A stretch of DNA of 64,000 bases from Patellaria atrata CBS 101060. Its lineage: Eukaryota; Ascomycota; Dothideomycetes; Patellariales; Patellariaceae. Each line of letters opens with the position of its first letter. Position 1 is the first letter of the stretch. Location of the stretch: contig MU006101.1 in the NCBI GenBank assembly GCA_010093705.1, forward strand, positions 248,001 through 312,000, in the 5' to 3' direction. The translations under genes and the position numbers were made by a program. Positions 32,760 to 45,459 of the stretch are shown piece by piece. Below the pieces are notes generated by a model, which worked only from the letters and a program-made list of their open reading frames with translations, did no database searches and had not been told where the DNA came from.

Positions 32760-34096
32760 GTCCAATACGAAGTCTTACAATAAATCGAAAGGTCAAAGTC
32801 AAGAAGGAACCGGATGAGTAGTTATGGAGGATATATCTCGGACTGACCACCGATTATCTTCCTCTTTGTAATGATAGATGGTTCGATTAGTATTGAAATA
32901 AGAAATGGGGCATATCATGAACAGACCGTTCACCAAGTGGCTAAGGTTGTTTGAAATTTCCGAATCTGGTGAAGAACTTTTCTTGCCCAGTGACAGTATA
33001 GTGCAGCATTTCTACACCTTTACAAACATAAGTTGGCATATTTTGTACTTACATCCAATGATTCCCATCCGATTCAGCGTCCCAGGACGTCATCTTAGTG
33101 AATGTATAGAACATCCGATCGTGGTGGTTAAAGTTGCGAAGACGTACGGTAAAGAGCGCAATGCATCGGTTCACAGTTATCCAAACGCTAGAAATCGATT
33201 CGTCTGGAAATGAGGATTAGCTACTCCATGTATAATTGTATTCGAGGGGCGTTACGGCTGGATTACGGTTGAGGCTCTCCTGGAGGGTTATATTTCTAGA
33301 TGTAGAGGATGAAGAAAAGATAAACAAGTAAGCTCTAGTGGCTGTGATAACCTAATTTGACATTCTTCCGGAACGAAATACTCAAGGTCTATTCCTGGAA
33401 CAAGAAAAGCAAGTTTCCTAATGGTGAGCTAGAATAAACATTTCAAATAAGCAAGGTCTTTAACATACAATCGGTCCAGCTTTGTTCAATATACCATATT
33501 CTCATCGCTCTGTGTGAATGTGTAGAAAAGCATGAGCTTTCCTTTCCGGAGAAGAGTGGAGAGAAGGTAAGGTAGGTCGGCACCGTTGATGAGAACATGG
33601 AAGGTGCAGTCGGGATAGGGGCGATACTGACTAAGGGCGTTCATGTACAGTACCAGCGGAAGCTAACTACCCTAGAGAAGAAGTCGATAGAATTTATGGA
33701 TGCAAGGCTATTGGAAGTATCAAAAGGAGAAACTAGAGCGTCCTAGAACGCATGAAATGGAATTCGTGGAGGAATGGTGAAAATTTTTAGGGAAAGGATT
33801 CTAGGCTACAATTCCTATATCTGCTCATCCGATCTCCTCGTGTTCACAGTAAAAGTAAATTCCACATCCTCCCAAAACAATTCAATCACCGATGGTGCTC
33901 ACCCTGCCTATCGCCCATTTTGTGAATGTGAAGATGTACTCAAACTTATGATCCATTGTAAGAAAAGAGGTACTCCCACAGGTGAAACTTGCCCCCATGT
34001 TGTGCATACCATTGATCGTCTAACATGATAACTGAATACGCTTATTGGGGTCAGTATTCAGGAGGATGACCGGGAATTCTACAAGTCAAGCCTACC
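32760..34096. other. Intergenic between the gap gene and the actin 3' end
   Basis: No gene recognised. Open frames 32905-33213 and 33774-34028 (plus) lack domain content, though the second has a few clustered Cys/His residues (CECEDVLKLMIHCKKRGTPT). Confidence 0.4.
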
Positions 34097-35700
<1,604 letters not shown>

Positions 35701-36869
35701 TGTGATAGATTAGGTTGGAGAATATAGGATTGGGAGCGTAGTCGGACGATATCGGGAGGGTCTGAAAGCAATGACAGTTAGGTTTGACAGATGGATAATA
35801 GTGTCGAACAGAATATACCTGTGGAAGAGGTCGAATGGAGGTTTGGTTGAAGTTGGGAAAAGGAAGATGCACAAGCAACGGTAGGTGTGTGCTGAGTGCT
35901 GAGTGCTAAATAAGCGGCAACAACGTTCTTTCCAGAAATAGAGGGGGTTGGCTCCCTAAAATCCACACCCACAACAAAATTTTGATCTCTCAAGGATTTC
36001 GATAATGCAACTCTCTCGATTTTCTCTGTTATCTGAGGAATTCGGTAGGTTGACCGTTGGGCTACAACTGCTAACTTCATATAAACCTGTCTCGTCAGGC
36101 AACAGAATAAACCATAAAACGTTGTACACGCGTACGTCCTGCCACAACCTTACAGCCCATGGAAAGTTTTTCTTCGCAACACCCTCTTACACTCCGTCAA
36201 ACCAGGCAATATCCATTGTAGCTTGGCAGCCATCCTTAGACGCCCGAACTGTCATACTAATTACACTGTGTGATAGAAGCTCGAGGAGGATATCAAACAG
36301 GATAACGAGCGCTAATAATATGCATCCTTTTCCCAGCCATTCTCACCGCCAGTGCTGTTGAGATGCCCTGCCCTTCCATTTGCGTCTATGGGGTCTGGCC
36401 GAGTTCCGCCCTCCCCGCCATATCAGTCACGTGAAATGAGGGGTAAAGGGGTGGAATCTCCCCCGACAGGGCCACCTGAAGCTTAGCGGAACTCCCGACC
36501 TTTTCATCTGGTGAATGAATGCGCAGCGGAATACCTGGAAAGGTATACAGTACTGTACTGGAAGGAGCTCGGGAGTCTTGATAGTCTCCGTCGCCAAAGC
36601 TAAGGTTGCTGATGGACATCCAGGGAAGTTGAAAGAAGCCCGAAGTTCATTCACGAACCCCGCCTCGTCATGGCGAGCGAGTCAAGGTACTTGTAGTATC
36701 AATACTTCGTTAAATAAGGTATATTTCTCTATGCAATAAAACTACGACAGAATATTTCACGATATAAACTTTTACAAGCTTTATATCTCTTCTTCAGTCC
36801 TCTCTAGCTATCCGATTCTAAATCGGGATACCAACCTGTTCGCGTTTCAGTTGAGATTTTTGCACGACA
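35701..36869. promoter_or_regulatory. Divergent intergenic region, actin / Fes1
   Basis: Contains both promoters. 35701-35900 is the likely actin 5' UTR/promoter with pyrimidine-rich patches on the actin strand. No gene-like frame is convincing; the open frame 36005-36361 has no domain. Confidence 0.5.
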
Positions 36870-37565
36870 ATGAACGATCCGGCCCTTAGCAACCTCCTCA
36901 AATGGGGAATTGAAAATTCGGAAGCATCTCGTAACGACCCACCTCCAGGACGAGAACCACGCGGCCAGCTAGATGCACAAACCCTCGCCGCTCTCTTAGG
37001 CGGACCCTCCGACGCCGACCTCATGCGAGAAGCCATGGCTGCGATCCAGTCCCCAGAACTTGATCTAGAAAACAAATTAGTAGCATTCGACAACTTTGAA
37101 CAACTGATCGAGAATCTGGATAATGCGAACAACATGGAGCAGCTAGGATTGTGGATGCCCCTGGTAGAGCAGCTGAAGCACGAAGAAGCGGAGATGAGAA
37201 GGATGGCGGCCTGGTGTATTGGGACCGCGGTACAGAATAATCTTAAGTCGCAGGAGAGGGTAAGTGGGACTCTATTCGGAATCCCTTACTGCTATAGAGA
37301 CTAACGGTAATAACAGTTACTCACACTCTCCGCATACCCAACCCTAATAGATCTGGGCATGAACGACGAGTCGGAACCCGTCCGCAAAAAGGCTATTCTG
37401 GCTCTATCCTCGGGTGTACGAAACTTCCAACCAGGCCTGGATTCGGTGGTGAAGCATCTTCCCGAGTCACACAAGCCGGAGGGGAAACTCGACGCCAACG
37501 ATATGAAGGCCGTGGATACTGTAATTCAGAGGCTAAGAGACGAGTCAGCTAGTAAGGGTCGATAG
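36870..37565 (+). CDS. FES1: Hsp70 nucleotide exchange factor Fes1
   Basis: Fes1 is the cytosolic armadillo-repeat exchange factor that releases ADP from Hsp70 and directs misfolded clients to degradation. Exons 36870-37259 and 37317-37565 flank a 57-nt GTAAGT...CAG intron and give 212 residues. Landmarks: [20 protein letters not shown], the [20 protein letters not shown] helix, [25 protein letters not shown]-type [37 protein letters not shown], and [20 protein letters not shown]. Length and repeat order match fungal Fes1. Confidence 0.95.
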
Positions 37566-37777
37566 TCATATATCCCACCATAAAACAAACCCACATATAA
37601 AATAGACGGTGTCGGCGTTGCAGGATGGAATAAGAGGTCACACGGGTACAATTGCATAGTTATAGTCTTCGATAGATATGCTAGTTCGATTAGAATACTA
37701 GCAACACAATTTTCATAAGCCATCAACATATCTCATTTTTTTTGTTGCCCTCCCACCCATTCTCACCTCACACACCC
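37566..37777. terminator. Convergent 3' ends of Fes1 and the PAC3-like gene
   Basis: About 212 nt separate two converging stop codons. Both polyadenylation regions must lie here; a T-run at 37738-37744 is present. Confidence 0.4.
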
Positions 37778-38340
37778 CTATATAACATCCAACCCCAACC
37801 CAACCAACTCCTCCCACTCCTCCCTCCCCACCCCGTTCCCCCGTCTCTCAAGCCCCAGCCCCACGATCATAGTCCGCTTCTCCTCCCCATCCCGCTGCAC
37901 CACCGCGCTCGCCAGCTGCGTCGCGAGAACCTGCCCCACGGTGTCTAGCCCCGCAACCGTCCCTCCCAGAACAGTCGTCGCAGTCAGGTGCGGTAGAGGG
38001 AGGAGGTCGGAAGGAGGGTAGGCGGAGGGGTCGTAGGGATCTGTAGCGAGGGAGGCGAGGGAGGAAGTCGGGGTTGACGAGGTGAGGGGGACGTGGAGCT
38101 GGGGAGGTTAGCTGTGTTGGTGGTGTGAGGTGTGAGAGAGGGGAGGAGGATGAGGGAGGGGAAGGAAGGGGGATTTACCCAGTGAGCTAGCTTCCCCCGC
38201 TGCGAGATCGTGATTAGGATTTTGTCGGCGAAGAAGAGTGATGTGGCTGTTGTGGGGATGTTGGCGATTAGTTTGGAAGCTGTTTTGGAGCGTGTGGGGA
38301 AAGGGGTGGCGGTTGTTGAGATGGGTGGGGGATTTGTCAT
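37778..38340 (-). CDS. Proteasome assembly chaperone 3-like protein (Pba3/PAC3 family)
   Basis: Chaperones of this family heterodimerise with a Pba4-type partner to build the 20S alpha ring. Exons 38340-38179 and 38098-37778 join over an 80-nt GTAAAT...CAG intron to give 160 residues. Landmarks: FPTRSKTASKLIANIPTTAT, LFFADKILITISQRGKLAHW, LHVPLTSSTP, LPHLTATTVLGGTVAGLDTV, QVLATQLASAVVQRDGEEKR and TMIVGLGLERRG. The order (beta strand ending KI.ItisQ.GrLa.W, then L.vPL, then LLGG...t.gql.a.qia.....e.r.vvvGLgL) is the fungal PAC3 pattern. The start is the first ATG after a long upstream open stretch (38341-38553) that has no conserved content. Confidence 0.72.
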
Positions 38341-38566
38341 CGTCGTTGCATTATTGGAGTCGTGGATAGTTATTTGGAATGAGGGATGCAATCGTTTGTG
38401 TGGATTGAAAATAACGTATAATTTTGTAGCATGTGAGCTTTGATTATTTGCAGCTGGAGGTAGAAGACACTGCCAAGCAAGCGTCTTCCGCCCGCTGATC
38501 CCCGCTCCGCAAAACCAAAAATTATTTTGGTCCCAAGCGGAGAGCAACGACACTACCTAAGGGAGA
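38341..38566. promoter_or_regulatory. Bidirectional promoter, PAC3-like / Dhr1
   Basis: 226 nt separate the two start codons. Sharing between a proteasome-assembly gene and a ribosome-biogenesis gene would allow joint growth control; that is inference. Confidence 0.5.
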
Positions 38567-41500
38567 ATGCCCAAGTTCGTGCCGCGCCAGCGCAAGCACA
38601 AAGCTCGAGCGAGACAGCAGAACGGTACTCCAAGCCACGAAGCCGAAAATGGCGATCCTAATGCCCTCGAGCTACTACCGACCGCGCAGCGCGAGCGGGA
38701 AGAGAAAAAGAGGAAGTTGAAGCACAAATTGAAGGGGCAACAGAAGATTTCGGTGAAGAAGCAGAAGAGGTTGGATAAATACATCGTATGTTCTCTCCTT
38801 GCCCTGAACTATCGACGTGGATGGCTGATTGTGTGGGACTTTACTAGGATAGTAAATTGAAGAAGGAGGAGAATCTAGAGCTCATTAAGAAGCTGACACA
38901 GACGAAAGTCGATACGTCGTTATTTCGCAGCTCGAAGAAGTTGGGTCGTGTGTCGGAGTCGAAGCGGGAGGCGCTTTCTAGAGCTTTGAAAGAGAGGAGA
39001 GCTGGGATTGAGGTTGAGAAGAATGATGAGGTGCTGCTCGAGCCCCGGAGAATAAATGAAAATGGGAATGGGGATGAAGATGCTTCCGAATTGGAAGAGC
39101 AGGAAGATAATACTGAGCCCAGTACAATACCCGTCGAACAGCAGATCAACAGCTTCGGTAGTGGATTAAAGAGACCCCTGGAGCTGGATGAGAATGGAAG
39201 ACCAATTATTAAGAAGAGAAAGGTTGCAAAAGCTGAGAAAATAGAACTGGTAACGGAAGAGCCGGAATGGGAGGGTTTTAGCTCCGAGGACGAAGACAAG
39301 GACGGGGAGGAGCATGATCATAGTGAATCGGAGAGTTTGTCGAATTCAGATGGGAACGACAGCGCAGCAACCGATAGTTCGCATGATGGGGGCGAGTTAG
39401 ATGGATCAGGAGAATCTGAAGAGTCAAATACAGATACAGATGTCTCTTTGGATTCGGATGATAAGAGAAAACGGAAGGAAAGATCATCAGCTTTTAAATC
39501 GTGGGCCACACAGCAAAGGAACAAAGTTATTGGATTTATTCCTAGTGGCCCTATTACTAATGGCGATATTGAACAAACTGCTACGATACCAAAGGTTCCT
39601 GGTTTCGTACCGCGTCCCAAAGAGGATGATCCACTACCTCCAGAGTTAGAAATCAAGACTAAAGCAGAAGTGCTGAGAAAAGCATATCATGTCACTGTTG
39701 ACAGATCCCAGGATATTCAGGAAGCTCGTTTAGCATTACCTGTGGTAGCGGAAGAGCAAAAGATTATGGAGGCTGTATTCAATAACGATGTTATAGTAGT
39801 GTGGGGAGCTACTGGAAGCGGGAAAACGACGCAAGTTCCGCAATTCTTATATGAGGCTGGATATGGAGATCCCAAAGGTCCCACTCCCGGCATGATAGGA
39901 GTTACCCAACCACGCCGCGTTGCTGCGGTAAGCATGGCGAAGCGCGTAGGCGAGGAGTTGGGGAGAGCGAAAGAGAAGGTCTCTTATCAGATCAGGTTTG
40001 AGAGCTCCGTGAGCGCCCAAACTGCTGTCAAGTTCATGACGGACGGAGTTTTATTACGGGAAATTGCTCAAGACTTCGCTTTGAGAAAATACTCTGCGAT
40101 TGTTATAGACGAGGCTCACGAGAGAAGTGTGAACACTGATATACTCATCGGCATGATGAGCAGGATCGTGGATCTACGATCTACCATGTCCAACGAGGAC
40201 CCGACGATTACTCCTCTAAAACTTATTATAATGTCTGCTACCTTACGAATATCTGATTTTATAAAAAATGAGCGTCTGTTCCGGAAGGGGTCACCACCGC
40301 TTTTGCAAGCAGAAGGTCGTCAATATCCAGTTACTATTCATTTTTCACGAAGGACGCAGAGGGATTACCTGGAAGAAGCCTTTCGGAAGATTAGTCGAGG
40401 CCATAAAAAGCTACCACCTGGCGGTATACTTGTTTTCTTAACCGGTCAGAACGAAATCACAACTCTTTTGAAACGGTTAAAGGCCACCTTTGCGTCAACT
40501 CAAGGGGATGTAGCCAAGCAGCCACCTGTCAGAGTGTCAAGCGCGGAAGCTCCTCTTGAAGTCGACGACTTCGAATTTGGCACAGCTGGGAACGACTTTG
40601 GATACGACTCAGATTCCGAGGCCGAAATCCACGGCCTTGATGACGAGGATGACGACAAAGAGTTTGATATTGGCGAAGAAGATGATTTCAAGCCAGATCA
40701 ATTAAAGGTCCACGTGCTTCCGTTATACTCTCAGCTTCCAACACAGCAGCAGCTAAGAGTCTTTGAGAAGCCACCCGACGGCTCACGATTGATTGTGATA
40801 GCAACCAACGTAGCGGAGACCAGTTTGACCATACCGGGAATTCGGTACGTCTTTGATTGTGGTAGATCTAAAGAAAAGAAATATGACCCAATTACTGGAG
40901 TCCAGAGCTTCGAAATAGGCTGGATTAGCAAAGCGAGTGCAAGTCAACGAGCCGGTCGTGCGGGCCGTACCGGTCCAGGACATTGTTATCGTCTTTATTC
41001 ATCCGCTGTGTTCGAACGAGATTTCGAAGAATATGCCGTGCCAGAGATATTGCGAGCGCCAATCGACGGTATTGTACTACAACTCAAGAGCATGAATCTG
41101 CAACATGTAGTCAATTTTCCTTTCCCAACACCTCCCGATCGACATGCGCTCGCAAAAGCGGAAAAAATGCTCACCTATCTTGGTGCTATTTCTCTAGATG
41201 GCAAGGTAACGGGTTCAGGTCGAGAACTCGCGCTTTACCCTCTGAGCCCTAGATTCGCTCGCATGCTTTATATCGGGCAGAAACGGAATTGCACCGCGTA
41301 TGCTATTGCTTTGATCGCCGCCCTCGCTGTTCCCGATATCTTCGTACCGCAAAACCAAGTCAATTTCAATGATAACTCCCTTTCAAATGATATAGACGAG
41401 GAGGAACGTGAACAACACCGTAAAGATTTCAACCGTGCCCAGTCTAAACTATCGGGCTGGGACAGAACCAGCGACGCTCTCAAGCTGCTCACCGCTATAT

Positions 41501-42264
41501 GCGCATTCGCAGCGGCCCCTTCTAATGGTAGGGAAGCCTTCACTACCTCCATGTTCCTCCGCCACAAAGCCCTCGAAGAAGCAACTCAGCTTCGCGAACA
41601 ACTTACCGCAATTGTCCGCTCCACACGCCCCAAAACAATAGGAGCTTGGGAAGAGCAACTTCCGCCTCCCGACAAACGCATCCTCGAGACCCTCAAGAAC
41701 ATCGTCGCGGCCGGCTTCATCGACCAAGTTGCCATCCGCGCAGATCTTTCTCCTACCCCTCCCGGCGAAGAAACGAGAAAACCGAAACGGGCGATAGACG
41801 TGCCATACATCACGCTTTTCCTTTCCTCAATCGGTAGTACGAGGACGGAAGAAGTAGCAAGATACGTTTATATCTACCCTTCCTCCATGCTTGCTCACAC
41901 CGCTCCGAAAACACTCCCGAAATACCTTGTTTACAGTCATCTCTCACGATCTAACCCCTCGGGTCCAATATCTACCATCTCTGACACCGTCTCACAAACC
42001 AAAACACGCCTTCATCCCTTGACGCCGATCCCGGAGTCAAGGCTCGCGGAACTGGTACATGGGACCCCGCTCATGGAGTTCGGGAAGCCGTTGGGTGGTA
42101 TCAGGCCTTTACCGAGGGAGAACGGGTATGAGAGACGGGAGTGTACGGTCGGGAGGAGCGTGGTAGGGGAAAAGGGAGGGCAGAGCTGGCCGTTGTCGAC
42201 GGTGAGGGTGGTGCAGAGGAGAAGGGGCACGGTTGGGTGGGTGGTTGAGAAAGTGGTTGGGTAA
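38567..42264 (+). CDS. ECM16: DEAH-box RNA helicase Dhr1/Ecm16 (DHX37)
   Basis: This nucleolar helicase is needed to release U3 snoRNA and mature the 40S subunit. Exons 38567-38785 and 38848-42264 (62-nt intron) give 1211 residues. The N-terminus is basic (MPKFVPRQRKHKARARQQNG; EEKKRKLKHKLKGQQK), followed by an acidic Glu/Asp/Ser region, as in Dhr1. Motif I is GATGSGKTTQVPQF near residue 394, DEAH near 493, SAT near 535, TNVAETSLTIPGIRYVFDCG near 725, and motif VI QRAGRAGRTGPGHCYRLYS near 773. The ratchet/winged-helix and OB-fold region follows. An acidic insert between motifs III and IV (DSDSEAEIHGLDDEDDDKEF) is typical of the family. The C-terminus is short and ends WVVEKVVG. Confidence 0.95.
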
Positions 42265-43492
42265 GTGTGAAGGTTTGTATTGGAAATTCCTAATGCTTTT
42301 CATGACTTCTAGATAGGGTATGTAGGATTCTACATCAGTTTTATGCAGGCGGGTGGAATTCGTGAAGTTGCTGCGAGTGAAGTTTACGTTGAGTGTTGGT
42401 GTATACTCTTAATTTGAGAGTATCGTCCTTGGGGATACGCCCTGACTTTCTCTAGTTTGTTCCGTTACTATTTGATGGTCTCATACTTCGCATACAACTA
42501 TTGGCTCGACCCCTTCATCGGAGTTATCATGTAATGATACTTCATGTTTGACATCTACGGGTTATAACCCCATTTCGTATTCAAAATAGCTTCCCAGTCC
42601 ATAAGCCATATAACGACCCCCCAAAAAGGCGTGTAACAAAAGAAATATAAGCAAAAAATATAATACCCCCCTTATAATGATTGTATTGTCAAGAAGAGCG
42701 TGGTAAGTCCTACCTTATGAAGAGTAACTAAGAGGTATGCTATCTAGTATTACTCGGCAAACCTTATGAATACTCTTGTTGATCTATAGCATTTGAGTTC
42801 TATACTGCTGATTCATGTAATATCCACGGGTTATACTGATACGTCTCCGATATTTGCTATTTGGTAGGCGGTATACACACTTATTCAACTTTCCCCCTCC
42901 CTCATTCTATATTATCTATATGGTATCAAAGATCTCTCTAGTAAATTAGTCTGTTACAGATGAAGCACAGTGACGGCATTAAGGTGTACGCAGGCATGTC
43001 CTAAAATGAACGAGGAGTGCTGTGTAAAAAGACGAGGTGTTCTCTACCTTAGAAACCGACGGTAGACATTTGCTGTATGACGAATGTACAAATCCGAAGT
43101 TAGCCAACCCGAGTAATACCCTATGTAGTACACTAAAGTTGGATCACGCCACAAGCTCCAGTTCGGATGACGGGAGCCACTGTACCATACATGAATCCTA
43201 AAGAAGCAGACTCGCCATGCTAATCAGAGCGATGGTGAAGACTCCCAATCCCCAGTTCCGCACGGTTATTCTACTTAAACCCGTAGCAGCCTCATCCTAT
43301 CTCTAACACCATATCTTATAAAACATACAGGAAGTCAATACTACCCTTCAGCCCAAGTAACTCTATGGTACCCTCTAATAAATCTATTTCCCCCAAGATC
43401 TACGCTCCCGTAAGCGCAATCTTACGCAATTCCCGCTCAAGCTCCCAATCCACTATGATATAAAGGCCATAATGCGCTCCTCATTTCATCAA
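42265..43492. other. AT-rich intergenic, no protein gene seen
   Basis: Includes the Dhr1 3' region. No open frame with coding character lies between 42.3 and 43.45 kb. The tRNA-like locus begins at its right end. Confidence 0.5.
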
Positions 43493-43600
43493 TCTGCCGT
43501 GGCCCAGTGGTAGGACACGTCCAGCGCGTTTTCCCCCGCTCGTTTACGAGTTTGGTTCAGGATTACCCTACGAGGCCGAGGTATGATTCATTGCGGCAGA
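43493..43600 (+). tRNA. tRNA-like Pol III locus, probably intron-bearing, possibly degenerate
   Basis: TCTGCCG (43493-43499) pairs perfectly over 7 bp with CGGCAGA (43594-43600). TGGCCCAGTGG (43500-43510) is a perfect A-box/D-arm 5' half. A T12-14 tract starts 4-5 nt after the 3' end (43605 onwards), a strong Pol III terminator. The 108-nt length leaves room for an intron of about 30 nt. The weak point is the T-arm: CGAGG-TATGATT-CATTG has one mismatch and lacks the TTCRA loop, and I cannot settle the anticodon. It could be a decayed tRNA gene or another Pol III RNA. Confidence 0.45.
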
Positions 43601-44165
43601 TTCCTTTTTTTTTTTGTTTTTTTGCGTTGGTTCACTTTTTGGGGTTCTTTTTGGGGTTCTGGAGAGAAATAGGGGGTGAGGGTGATGGGGGGGATCGAGG
43701 TATGGGTTGGGGATATCGGAAGTTGAGCGGATGATGGAGTCGGGCTGAAAGGAAGGTCGGATGGGTTTTCAGAAGTGCTGTGTGAGGGTGTTATCAATGG
43801 TGGCGTGGCAATGGCCCTCGGGATTCGAAATATAACATACTTACCTGATAACCCTCTTAACCTCCCACCGAACTGTTTTGTGAGAGAGGGTTTAGCGATA
43901 ATGCTTGAAGAGATTGGAGAGGAGGAAGTAGTGGAGGAGAGTTTCCCTTCCCGGCGTTAAATCAAATTGGAAAGTCACCCCACAGTTGCACTCTGGATCC
44001 AGTAATCGATGGGGGAAACCGATCCGAGGAACGGTTAAGCTAGGGGTTCCAGTAATTTCTGCGCTTTGTAACGTGCCTTGATAATTATCGTTAGAGACTT
44101 GGTTAAGGGGTAAATGTTTGTCTTCTCCTATCTCTTGTACTATCGATCTCCCTATTCTGAACGCA
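43601..44165. other. Spacer between the tRNA-like locus and dolichyldiphosphatase
   Basis: Begins with the T-rich Pol III terminator tract, then is low in coding signal. Part is the 3' UTR of the gene ending at 44166. Confidence 0.5.
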
Positions 44166-45052
44166 CTATTGCTGCTTCCTAAACCGCAACTTTCTCCTCT
44201 CCATCCACCTTTGCCACCCCGCTTCAACAAGATCCTCCTCGACCACCAAATCCCTCACCCTAAACACCCTCGCGACCCACGTCTCCAGGCCCCACTGCAC
44301 CCAGCCTGCCGATCTCAACCAAGTCGTCACCCCGAACCACAATAGTGCGAAAGTCGCCCCGGCGCCCACACCAACAAGTACCTGTTTCCGAGTGTGGTAG
44401 TTGAGATACATACGTGATGCGGCCACTAGAGAGGCGCCTAGTAGCGAGAGGAGGGAGAGTAAACCCCGCTGGAGGAGGGTGAGGTGGGAGTGCTCGATGG
44501 AGGTGCTTGGATTGGGAGAGTGTTTATGACGGAAGAGCAGGAAGAGGGAGAGAGAGAGGGAGAAGAAGGTTACGAATTGAGCGTGGGAGGAGGGCATGCC
44601 GTAGCCTTTGCCGTTCATTTCTGTGGGGAGGGGTTAGTGGGGGTTTATATAGGGGGTATATTTGAGAGATGGGGTAAACTGAAGATATAGGGCTAAAGGT
44701 GTGGATGGGAGCTGAGTTGATTGTCGAAGAAGAAGAGAATCAATATATAGAGGTGGGAGAACTGACGAGGGGGTCGCTCCTCTTTAATCCACCGCTTCAA
44801 GCCCCAATTCAAGACTTCGCATGTCATTTGGCCGATGAACATGAATATGATTTCAATCTCGCGTGTCGACCATATCAGAGTAGCATATACCATACAAAGC
44901 TCTTGTGGTACTAGTGCAAGCCAGGCGCAAAGATATGAGATTCTATCGTGTGGATTCTACAGTTGTTTAGTAACGCTGAATAGGAGATGGAGAAGCAAGC
45001 TTACGTAGTGAATGTGAGTGAGCGAAAAAGAGGCTAACGGAGCATCTTCCAT
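44166..45052 (-). CDS. CAX4: Dolichyldiphosphatase (Cax4/DOLPP1 family)
   Basis: An ER-membrane phosphatase that hydrolyses dolichyl diphosphate on the lumenal side to recycle the N-glycosylation carrier. Exons 45052-45005, 44956-44767 and 44620-44166 give 230 residues. Landmarks: MEDAPLASFSLTHIHYNPHD, LALVPQELCMVYATLIWSTR, EVLNWGLKRWIKEERPPQMN (first PAP2 motif K....RP), GKGYGMPSSHAQFVTFFSLS (PSSH motif), and SRMYLNYHTRKQVLVGVGAG (third motif SR..l..HT..Qv). Four or more membrane helices are visible. The second intron is long for this window (146 nt). It diverges from the RBR ligase gene. Confidence 0.93.
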
Positions 45053-45459
45053 GTTGGAGTTTTGTCAAAGACTACCTTGCTCTTGAAGCTGAACAAGGAG
45101 TGAAGGACTCTGGAGACAGTTTGTGGTGTAGTAGATATTGGGTATCACGGGTATGTTTCACCTTCGCTTAAGTGCCGTTTGGGCTTCCGTAGCGCTAACT
45201 TTTGCCGACGGCGATGTCATTTTCCGACCACCTTCAACTTATTGGACTCACCACCGAGAATTACCCTTACAATAGCTCTGTACTGCTATTGTCGACCCCA
45301 GCCACCCTTTTTTTCTTGTAGCTTCCAAAGATTCGACACTCTTGAGTGAGCTGCTCGGATTCACTCATCTTTTCTTTACAACGTTCTTATTACTTCTCAC
45401 TTTACAACTCAACAATATCCGTTCGTCCGTTCACGTATCAGTCGCCACTCTACAGTCTC
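45053..45459. promoter_or_regulatory. Bidirectional promoter, dolichyldiphosphatase / RBR ligase
   Basis: 407 nt between divergent starts. A CT-rich stretch before 45460 (CACTCTACAGTCTC and upstream) is typical of filamentous fungal 5' UTRs. Confidence 0.5.

Noticed and set aside
33774-34028. Small cysteine-containing forward open frame downstream of actin
   Set aside because: No signal peptide, no splice support and no family; left uncalled.
37984-38553. Longer PAC3-like start at 38553
   Set aside because: The extra 70 residues overlap the shared promoter and have no conserved content; the conserved protein starts at 38340.
38844-39656. Reverse open frames opposite Dhr1
   Set aside because: Ser-rich antisense shadows of the acidic Glu/Asp region of the helicase.
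45346-45459. N-terminal extension of the RBR ligase
   Set aside because: The RWD domain starts at the ATG at 45460; the extra residues look like translated 5' UTR.
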